DNA of 64,000 nt, from positions 62,001-126,000 of the forward strand of contig DAOUBK010000071.1 in NCBI GenBank assembly GCA_034432635.1, written 5' to 3'. Positions within the stretch are counted from its first letter, which is position 1. Each line of letters begins with the position of its first letter. Shown here piece by piece: positions 57,796-64,000 of the stretch. A model generated the notes under the pieces. That model saw only the letters and a program-made list of their open reading frames with translations, did not search any database and was not told where the DNA came from. This DNA is from Roseiflexus sp034432635 (lineage in GTDB: Bacteria; Chloroflexota; Chloroflexia; Chloroflexales; Roseiflexaceae). The position numbers and the translations under genes are program-made.

Positions 57796-59003
57796 TTGTC
57801 CGTTGTTACGCCACGTGGTAGTGGTTGGCGCTGTCCCGGATATGGCACTCAGCGTGCCGCTCCATCCCTTCATCAGTCTCAGCGCTTCCGATGATCGGGC
57901 AATTGCCGTATCGGTCAGACCGGACGATACAGCCAGCATCATTTATACATCCGGCACAACCGGACGTCCAAAGGGAGTTCTGCTCTCCCATGGCAACTAT
58001 CTGTTCGATGTCTGGTCATATGCCACGGCGTGCCAGCTCAGCGCAGCGGATCGGTTGCTCTGCATGCTGCCACTCTTCCACGTCAACGCCTAGGTTGCCA
58101 GTGTTCTCTCAGCGTTGCATCAGGGCGGCGCTCTGATCCTGCTGGAAGGCTTCTCACCGCGCGAGTTCCTGCCGGCACTGGCGCGCTACCGCGCGACCAG
58201 TTTTAGCGCAGTGCCGACGATTTACGCCATTCTGAACAATCTGCCTGACGCTGAGCAGTATGATTTGAGCAGTCTACGGGTATGCATCTGTGGGGCTGCA
58301 CCCATGCCGGTAGAAGTTTTTGCGCGTTTCGAGCAGACCTACCGGGCGTTCATTCTGGAAGGGTATGGATTGAGTGAGGGGACATGCGTGAGCACGCTCA
58401 ATCCGCTCGACGATCGTCCACGCAAAATCGGTTCGATCGGAGTGGCGTTGCCAGGTCAAGAGGTGCGCATCGTGGATGATCACGGCATCCCGACGCCAGT
58501 GGGTACGGTGGGTGAGATTGTCATTCGCGGACCAAACGTCATGCAGGGTTACTACAAAAATCCCGAAGCTACGGCCGCTACCATCCGCGACGGGTGGCTC
58601 TATACCGGGGATCTGGGGTTCTGCGATGCTGAAGGCTATTTCTACATCGTCGGACGTAAAAAAGAGATGATCATCCGTGGCGGCGAGAACATCTATCCCA
58701 GGGAGATCGAAGAAATGCTCTATCGCCATCCGGCAGTAGTTGAAGCTGCCGTGGGGCCTGCCCGATCCGATCTGGGGCGAACAGGTTGCAGCGTTTATTG
58801 TTCCCCGTGCTGGCGAGGTGGTGAGTGCTGCAGAGATTGCCGACTACTGTCGGGCGAACCTGGCGGACTTCAAGTGTCCGCGGGTAATCGAGTTCGTCGA
58901 TGCTCTCCCCAAGACGGCAACGGGCAAGATCCAGAAGAACCGACTGGTGGAGCAGTACCGCCAGCAATCCGGTTATGACAACACAGACCGATCTCGAGTG
59001 TGA
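57760..59003 (+). pseudogene. Acyl-CoA synthetase relic
   Basis: AMP-forming ligase sequence: IIYTSGTTGRPKGVLLSHGNY, LPLFHVNA, LEGYGLSEGT, DGWLYTGDLGFCDAEGYFYIVGRKKEMIIRGGENIYPREIEEML and a terminal LPKTATGKIQKNRLVEQY. Three lesions are visible: loss of the N-terminal third, an in-frame TAG at 58091-58093 where homologues would have Gln (one transition from CAG), and a frameshift at about 58751-58757 (VVEAAV in one frame, GLPDPIWGEQVAAFIV in another). The 3' end overlaps the start of the PAS relic by 29 bp. Confidence 0.88.
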
Positions 59004-59510
59004 AGTTGAGCGCCTGCATCAGCGAGTGGCTGAGTTGGAACGTCAGTTGACCACGCTCCTCGAGAGTGATGGCATGGCGCAGTATTGTCGGCTAGTTGCC
59101 AATGTTCCCGGCATGGTCTATCAATTTGTGCGGCGGCCCGACGATAGTTCGTATTTCCCTTCGCCAGTGACGGGTGTCGCGCGTTCTTCGGGCTTGAGCC
59201 TGAAGAATTGCGCGCTGATGCCCAGGTTTTGATCCGCCTCATCCATCCCGACGATATGCTCGACTTCCAGATCTCGGTTGATCAATCGGCGCGCTCGCTC
59301 CGCCCGTGGCGGTGGGAAGGGCGCTTCATTCTTCCAACCGGTGAAGAAAAGTGGATTCAGGGTGCCTCGCGTCCCGAATTACAACCCAATGGCGATATTC
59401 TCTGGGATGGTTTGCTCATGGATATTACCGACCGACGCCGCGCCGAAGAAGCGCTGCAACAGCGCATCTTCGAAATTGCGCATCTCCATGAGCAGATCCG
59501 TGAACTAGCG
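58975..59510 (+). pseudogene. PAS-domain sensor relic (kinase part lost)
   Basis: ATG 58975 begins a coiled-coil start (LECEVERLHQRVAELERQL), then PAS sequence MAQYCRLVANVPGMVYQFVRRPDDSSYF. A frameshift at about 59157-59160, in a CCC run, moves to ASDGCRAFFGLEPEELRADAQVLIRLIHPDDM and the PAC end LLMDITDRRRAEEALQQRI. Homology stops at about 59505; the expected histidine kinase domains are gone, and the convergent mrpG tail begins 30 bp later. Confidence 0.78.
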
Positions 59511-59539
59511 TCTTGTGCCTGGTTCGCATACACCCCGCG

Positions 59540-59959
59540 TTACGGATTATCCCCAAGTGAACCGGTGCCGCGGCGTGGCTGTGACGATCGCGGACCGATG
59601 CCGCTCAGTGTGTGCCGTCGGGTGTCGTAGTGCCCTTTGAGCTCATCGACAATCGTGCCTTTCCACAGCGGTGCGCCGATCATATACGCCGCTCGACCGA
59701 TTATGTGCGCAGCGACGGGCGCGGTCAGCAGCAGGAACAGGAGACCGGCAAGCGCACGCACCGTCACCGCAATATCAGCTGCCGACACTGCCACCGATAG
59801 CAGCACACATCCGGCGCCCAGCGACGACGCCTTCGATGCCGCTGACATACGCAGGAAAATATCCGGCATCCGCACGATGCCGATACCTGCGATCAAGAGG
59901 AGCAGCACCCCAACCAGCATCAGGACGATGCTGATGATCTCTTGAAGCATACCAATCAT
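59540..59959 (-). CDS. mrpG: Mrp-type Na+/H+ antiporter subunit G
   Basis: 139 residues; three membrane segments within the first 95 (SIVLMLVGVLLLLIAGIGIVRMPDIFLRMSAASKASSLG, VRALAGLLFLLLTAPVAAHIIGRAAY) match MrpG/MnhG. The family is about 110-120 residues; here a polar tail of about 40 residues (after VDELKGHYD) is unusual and may be an extension read into decayed DNA next to the PAS relic. The start overlaps mrpF by 4 bp. Last gene of the operon. Confidence 0.92.
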   Translation of the reverse strand: MIGMLQEIISIVLMLVGVLLLLIAGIGIVRMPDIFLRMSAASKASSLGAGCVLLSVAVSAADIAVTVRALAGLLFLLLTAPVAAHIIGRAAYMIGAPLWKGTIVDELKGHYDTRRHTLSGIGPRSSQPRRGTGSLGDNP

Positions 59960-60219
59960 AGGCGTCGCTCCGCATAGTAGGCAAAGGCTATCGTTCCGAT
60001 AAAGCCGATCAACCCCACGACCAGCGCTGCGTCGAGAAATGCCGGTTGGGCATTGATCAGCGCATAAGTGGCAAAAATGGCGATTGCAACTGTTCCCATC
60101 ACATCAAGCGCTACCACGCGATCCGGCAGCGTGGGACCGCGCACCAGGCGAATGATCGGTAGCGCAACTGCGATGCTGAGCAGCGGCAACGCAACCCAGA
60201 GCGCAATCGTCTGTAACAT
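59956..60219 (-). CDS. mrpF: Mrp-type Na+/H+ antiporter subunit F
   Basis: 87 residues, three membrane helices, with the family box IRLVRGPTLPDRVVALDVMGTVAIAIFATYAL and DAALVVGLIGFIGTIAFAYY. Needed for assembly and ion exchange of the multi-subunit antiporter. Start shares one base with the mrpE stop (TGATG) and the end overlaps mrpG (ATGA): strict translational coupling. Confidence 0.94.
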   Translation of the reverse strand: MLQTIALWVALPLLSIAVALPIIRLVRGPTLPDRVVALDVMGTVAIAIFATYALINAQPAFLDAALVVGLIGFIGTIAFAYYAERRL

Positions 60220-60689
60220 CAGTTGAACACCTCATGCACTAACCGCTCGAATCCATCCTTTACTTCCTGTCGAAATTGCTCCGGATCGCCAACATCGATG
60301 GCATGCACATACAGGCAACTCCGGTCGTCGGCGACATCCAGGCTCAACGTACCGGGCGTCAGGGTGATCAGATTGGCCAGCATCGTGATCTCTGCATCAG
60401 TACGAATATCGAGCGGAATCGCAACAATACCGGGTCGAATTCGTTCGTTCGGAGTAAACAGCACCACCCTAGTCATATTGATGTTTGCCTGAATGATCTG
60501 CCACACTACATACATAATGAAATAGATAACCTGCGGCACTTTGGTAAAGTACCGTTCGCCGCGCAGTTGTCGTCGCAGCGACCAGAGAATGACATAGCCG
60601 AGCACAAAGCCAAACGCCAGATTGCCCGGACTGAACTGTCCTGTCAATGCGCTCCAGGCAATCGCTAGCAAGATGTTCAGCAGGAACAT
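60219..60689 (-). CDS. mrpE: Mrp-type Na+/H+ antiporter subunit E
   Basis: 156 residues; MnhE family with N-terminal LNILLAIAWSALTGQFSPGNLAFGFVLGYVILW membrane part and the cytosolic, ferredoxin-like end with LITLTPGTLSLDVADDRSCLYVHAIDV. Lies 12 bp after mrpD and is coupled to mrpF. Confidence 0.94.
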   Translation of the reverse strand: MFLLNILLAIAWSALTGQFSPGNLAFGFVLGYVILWSLRRQLRGERYFTKVPQVIYFIMYVVWQIIQANINMTRVVLFTPNERIRPGIVAIPLDIRTDAEITMLANLITLTPGTLSLDVADDRSCLYVHAIDVGDPEQFRQEVKDGFERLVHEVFN

Positions 60690-60701
60690 GCCCGTCTCTT
60701 T

Positions 60702-62198
60702 CTACCGTAGCGCTAGCGATGCGCTTTGTACTGCTGCGATGTATGCTGAGGGATCGGCTAACTGATTTGCAGCGCCCAGCGCCAGGTCGTAGAATGGCTG
60801 GGTCGCAAGACCGATAGTAACCGTCACCATCGCCAGCCCGACCACCGGCGCTACCATAAATCCCAGATTGCGCGTATCGGGCTGAACCGGTGCCGGCGCC
60901 TTTTTCCAGAAGGCTTCAGCCCAGATTTTTACCATTGAGAAGATTGTCAGCAGACTGACCAGGAGTGATACCGCAACGATCACATACTGTTCGACCTGCA
61001 ACCCAGCCTGAACCAGTATCAACTTCGCCCAGAACCCGGAGAGTGGTGGAAAGCCTGCCAGCGAGAACGCCGGGATCAGGAACAGGATCGCCAGCCAGGG
61101 ATGGGTTTTGTACACATCACCGAGGTCTTTCAGTTCATACGAACCGCGCAGGCGATGGACGATGCCGCTCACCAGGAACAGGTTCATCTTTACGATGATG
61201 TGGTGCATAATGTAGAAGACTGCTCCAGCCAGCGCCAGCGGAGTAAACAGACCTAGCCCCATGATCATGTAGCCGATCTGACTGATAATGTGGAACGAGA
61301 GCACCCGACGGAACTCATTCTGCGCCACTGCGCCCAACACCCCGGTCACCATGGTCAGTCCTGCCAGGATCAGGATCAGCCCGTGAGTGAGAGCGATATT
61401 CTGAACGAAGAGCAGTGAGAAGACCCGTACCAGCGCATAGACGCCAACTTTGGTGAGCAGCGCAGCAAAGATCGCCGAGACGGCAATCGGCGGTGTGTGA
61501 TACGATGCCGGCAACCAGGCGAACAACGGAAAAATCGCCGCTTTGATGCCAAACGCAACCAGAAAGAGCATCGCCAGAGTCAGTACAATCCCTGGTTGAT
61601 CGAGCAGCGACAGTTGCAATGCCAGGTCGGCCATGTTCAGGGTGCCGGCAGCGCCGTACAGAATGCCCACTGCGCTCAGAAAGAGCGCTGAAGAGAGCAG
61701 ATTCAATGTGACATATTTGATGGATCCTTCGAGTTGTGCACGTTCGCCACCCAGCGCCATTAGCACGAACGACGACATCAGCAGCACCTCGAACCAGACG
61801 TACAGATTGAAGATATCGCCGGTGAGGAAGGCGCCGCAGATTCCCATGAACATAATATGCAGTAGCGGATAGTAGCCAAACTGTTCGCGTGCCTCGTCCA
61901 TGCTTCCCAACGAATACACCGCGACGGCGAGTGCCGTCAATCCGGTGATGACAACCATCAGGGCGCTGAGGAGATCGGCGACGAACGATATACCGAACGG
62001 TGCGGGCCAGTTGCCCAGCTGTGTTGCCTGCACGCCATGACGCACCACGTTGTTTAGCAGTGCAAGACCGGCGACCAGCAGCAGTGCAGCGCCGACGACA
62101 TTCAGGAAGCGGTGAATATCGCGCCGCGACCAGCACAGCAACATCACGATGCCGGTGGTGAACGGGATAAGAACCGGTAAGACAAGCAAGATATCCAT
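60702..62198 (-). CDS. mrpD: Mrp-type Na+/H+ antiporter subunit D
   Basis: 498 residues, about 14 membrane segments, NuoN/NuoM-like proton-translocating subunit. Features include the conserved Glu helix in FNLYVWFEVLLMSSFVLMALGG (about 130-150), the Lys of GIKAAIFPLFAWLPASYHTPP (about 223) and the broken-helix region HHIIVKMNLFLVSGIVH. ATG 62198 shares a base with the mrpC stop. The equivalent complex-I subunit was excluded because of the mrp gene order. Confidence 0.95.
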   Translation of the reverse strand: MDILLVLPVLIPFTTGIVMLLCWSRRDIHRFLNVVGAALLLVAGLALLNNVVRHGVQATQLGNWPAPFGISFVADLLSALMVVITGLTALAVAVYSLGSMDEAREQFGYYPLLHIMFMGICGAFLTGDIFNLYVWFEVLLMSSFVLMALGGERAQLEGSIKYVTLNLLSSALFLSAVGILYGAAGTLNMADLALQLSLLDQPGIVLTLAMLFLVAFGIKAAIFPLFAWLPASYHTPPIAVSAIFAALLTKVGVYALVRVFSLLFVQNIALTHGLILILAGLTMVTGVLGAVAQNEFRRVLSFHIISQIGYMIMGLGLFTPLALAGAVFYIMHHIIVKMNLFLVSGIVHRLRGSYELKDLGDVYKTHPWLAILFLIPAFSLAGFPPLSGFWAKLILVQAGLQVEQYVIVAVSLLVSLLTIFSMVKIWAEAFWKKAPAPVQPDTRNLGFMVAPVVGLAMVTVTIGLATQPFYDLALGAANQLADPSAYIAAVQSASLALR

Positions 62199-62545
62199 CA
62201 GTGTTCCGTTGTTCTCAGTTCATCAATATCATCTGCACCGCAACTCCGGTATGCCCGGCGGAACAGAACGATTGTAAACGCCTGGACGCCAAAGCCAATA
62301 ACAATCGCGGTCAGGATCAGCGCCTGCGGCAACGGATCGGCATACGGCGCGATCGGCGCGGTTGCGCCGGGAGGCACCAGCGGCGGATTGCCGCGCGTCA
62401 GGTGCGAAACGATGAAGATCAGCAGATTCGCGGCGTAACCGAGCAGAGCCAGACCCAAAATGATCTTGACGATGCTGCGGCGCATCATCATGTAGAGCCC
62501 TGCTGCGTAGAGCGCGCCGATAACAATTGCCCAGATGAACTCCAT
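62198..62545 (-). CDS. mrpC: Mrp-type Na+/H+ antiporter subunit C
   Basis: 115 residues, NuoK-like, three membrane helices: IVIGALYAAGLYMMMRRSIVKIILGLALLGYAANLLIF with the family Glu replaced in the first helix, and DPLPQALILTAIVIGFGVQAF. ATG 62545 is used; the frame to 62602 overlaps mrpB. Spacing to mrpB is 4 bp. Confidence 0.95.
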   Translation of the reverse strand: MEFIWAIVIGALYAAGLYMMMRRSIVKIILGLALLGYAANLLIFIVSHLTRGNPPLVPPGATAPIAPYADPLPQALILTAIVIGFGVQAFTIVLFRRAYRSCGADDIDELRTTEH

Positions 62546-62549
62546 TGCG

Positions 62550-62966
62550 CTACTCTCCTTCCGCCTCGAAGAGGGTAAACATAATGGTTGCCGTGATGCC
62601 AATCACAACCAGGTATACCCCCACGTCGAACAGTAGCGGCGTACCAATCTTGCCAATCACCGGCAGCGGTTCTTTGTACCAGAGACCGGTCATAAATGGC
62701 AATCCCTGAAAGAACGCCAGCACACTGCTTGCAATCGCCACCAGCAATCCAGTCGCCACCAGGCGCTTGGGATCGAAGCGGAGCGCATTCTGCGCCTGGG
62801 ATACGCCATAGACCGCGGCGTACAGCGTGAACGCGGCGCCTGCCACCAACCCGCCAACGAACCCGCCACCCGGTTCATTATGCCCACGGATGAGCAGAAA
62901 GATCGAAAAGATCAGCATGAGCGGTAGAAGCAGACGTGTCGCGGTTGCCAGAATGAGTGAGTACAT
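62550..62966 (-). CDS. mrpB: Mrp-type Na+/H+ antiporter subunit B
   Basis: 138 residues, MnhB family: SLILATATRLLLPLMLIFSIFLLIRGHNEPGGGFVGGLVAGAAFTLYA and the later IGTPLLFDVGVYLVVIGITATIMFTL. The RGHNEPGGGF loop is diagnostic. Start ATG 62966, 11 bp after mrpA. Confidence 0.96.
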   Translation of the reverse strand: MYSLILATATRLLLPLMLIFSIFLLIRGHNEPGGGFVGGLVAGAAFTLYAAVYGVSQAQNALRFDPKRLVATGLLVAIASSVLAFFQGLPFMTGLWYKEPLPVIGKIGTPLLFDVGVYLVVIGITATIMFTLFEAEGE

Positions 62967-62977
62967 CGGTTCACCTG

Positions 62978-64000
62978 TTATGCGTCGATCGTTTCGGCGC
63001 GCTCGCGTGGCACACCATCCGTTTTCCCATCACGTGATCCATTGGACGTCGGTTGCTGCTCCTGCTCTGGCGCCAGAACCAGTTTGAGCAGGGCATAGAT
63101 GCCAATTGCAGCCACGCCAAGCACGGTAATTTCACCCAGCGTATCGAAACTGCGGAAATCGACCAGAATGACATTCACCACATTGCGCCCGTTTGCCAGG
63201 GGTTGACTGTTTTCCGCCATAAAACTGCTCAACCGTGATTCGCCTGGCTCTGCCAGCGCCATCAGTGTAAGCAGGGTCATCAGTACACCGCCGGCAATCG
63301 CGAGTGCAGCCGATCGCAGTCGTGCGCCAACCGTCGAGAGATTGCTGAAGCGCGGCAGGCGGTAGACAACCAGCACGAACAGGATGGCAACCAGCGTCTC
63401 GACTGCGAACTGGGTGATAGCCAGGTCCGGTCCGGCAAACAGCAGAAAGACCAGCGCCATACCGTATCCAACGAATCCCAGCCCGACAACTGCCGCCATG
63501 CGTGATGTTGCACGCAGCACAAAGGTCGTTGCTGCAAGGATGATCAATGCCACCATCAGTTCATAGACGCGCACATCGGTCCAGTCTTGGGGAATGGTGA
63601 TCGTTACCTGACCAACGACCAGCATCAAACCGGCCAGGAGAAGGGTTGTCATAACAATCAGACCGATGTAGAAGCGCAGATAGCCGTTCTGCAATGTGCG
63701 GGTCTGTCGTTCTGCCAGTGCGAGCATGCCATTGACTGCACGGTGATACCAGCTTTCCGCTCCCAGCGTTGCAAGCGGCGCAGTTGCAGCAGCGATGCGC
63801 GGAAAGATGCTGCGCGCGTAGTACAGACCGGCGCCGGCAAACAGGGTAAAGCCGCTCAACGCCAGCGCCTGCCCGGCGGCGCCCTCGATACCAGCCCACA
63901 GCACCAGTTCGACGGCTTTCACCTTGCCGATCACCGCTCCGGTTGCGGGTCCAACCAGGAGGTTGCCGATTGGTACCGAGAACAGTCCAGCGCAAAGCCC
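62978..64000 (-). CDS. mrpA: Mrp-type Na+/H+ antiporter subunit A (C-terminal part, runs off right edge)
   Basis: The frame is open to the window edge, giving 340 residues of the C-terminal region. It starts inside the NuoL-like helical bundle and includes the MrpB-like extension: FAGPDLAITQFAVETLVAILFVLVVYRLPRF and VNVILVDFRSFDTLGEITVLGVAAIGIYALLKL. The GTG at 63934 is internal, not a start. The last 30 residues are polar. The N-terminal antiporter core lies outside the window. Confidence 0.95.
   Translation of the reverse strand, partial: GLCAGLFSVPIGNLLVGPATGAVIGKVKAVELVLWAGIEGAAGQALALSGFTLFAGAGLYYARSIFPRIAAATAPLATLGAESWYHRAVNGMLALAERQTRTLQNGYLRFYIGLIVMTTLLLAGLMLVVGQVTITIPQDWTDVRVYELMVALIILAATTFVLRATSRMAAVVGLGFVGYGMALVFLLFAGPDLAITQFAVETLVAILFVLVVYRLPRFSNLSTVGARLRSAALAIAGGVLMTLLTLMALAEPGESRLSSFMAENSQPLANGRNVVNVILVDFRSFDTLGEITVLGVAAIGIYALLKLVLAPEQEQQPTSNGSRDGKTDGVPRERAETIDA

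Noticed and set aside
57253..58978. Stop-codon recoding (selenocysteine or pyrrolysine) at TGA 57589 and TAG 58091
   Set aside because: The same stretch also carries deletions, gene fusions and frameshifts, and each stop is a single transition from the expected Trp or Gln codon. Decay is the simpler explanation, and no SECIS-like hairpin is apparent after the TGA.

Overview
The window is a GC-rich bacterial chromosome segment with tightly packed genes. Its gene set points to a filamentous anoxygenic phototroph of the Chloroflexota, most likely Roseiflexus or a close relative. The evidence is the two cobalamin-dependent methylmalonyl-CoA mutase partner genes (3-hydroxypropionate cycle), an archaeal-type fructose-1,6-bisphosphate aldolase/phosphatase, an MGDG-synthase-like glycosyltransferase, several multi-domain histidine kinases, and intergenic heptanucleotide tandem repeats. 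The genus is an inference from gene content, not from a marker gene.

Layout. 1-465 is the start of rpsB (minus). 757-6766 is a plus-strand run: glycolipid glycosyltransferase, PDZ membrane protein, membrane protein, tyrA, the B12-binding mutase subunit, meaB and an HD protein. 6803-11784 (minus) holds an aminotransferase and a 1246-residue hybrid histidine kinase; rsmI follows at 11948. A repeat-rich gap lies at 12650-13311. 13312-20783 (minus) reads metG, a small membrane protein, an MBL hydrolase, a Na/Pi-type transporter, a tandem universal stress protein, metF and an aspartate kinase. metG has a long leader with a clear promoter, a short Met-rich open reading frame and an intrinsic terminator. 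21.2-27.9 kb holds a possibly frameshifted gene, an RraA-like protein, a GNAT acetyltransferase, a membrane protein, fbp (with its own terminator-bearing leader), a 67-residue protein and a lectin-fold protein. 28.1-31.5 kb (minus) holds an S9 peptidase and a LarA-family protein.

31.6-37.5 kb (plus) has a histidine kinase, a deleted SLC13 permease relic and a ribose-type ABC transporter with a strong promoter and a palindromic operator. 38.0-40.6 kb is a tightly overlapping trio: a phosphoesterase, a ParB-like protein and a free-standing TaqI-type DNA specificity domain. 40.6-44.1 kb (minus) holds lactate permease, a 92-bp tandem repeat and tyrS. 44.2-46.1 kb (plus) holds a YbaK deacylase, dodecin, an 81-residue protein and a short cation transporter. 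46.2-52.5 kb (minus) holds a histidine kinase, an iron alcohol dehydrogenase, a CpXC protein, fadD and a small membrane protein. 52.8-55.2 kb (plus) is a potassium-uptake operon: a lone Lrp/AsnC ligand domain, trkA and trkH. 56.5-59.5 kb is a gene graveyard with relics of an AraC regulator, hydantoinase/acetone-carboxylase A and B subunits, an acyl-CoA synthetase and a PAS sensor. 59.5-64.0 kb (minus) is an mrpABCDEFG Na+/H+ antiporter operon whose A subunit runs off the right edge.

The strongest unusual signals are the metG leader, which looks like ribosome-mediated attenuation; the phosphoesterase/ParB-like/TaqI-C trio; a family of heptamer tandem repeats at gene boundaries; promoters placed so that the transcript would begin at or within about a base of the start codon; and the terminator in the fbp leader.
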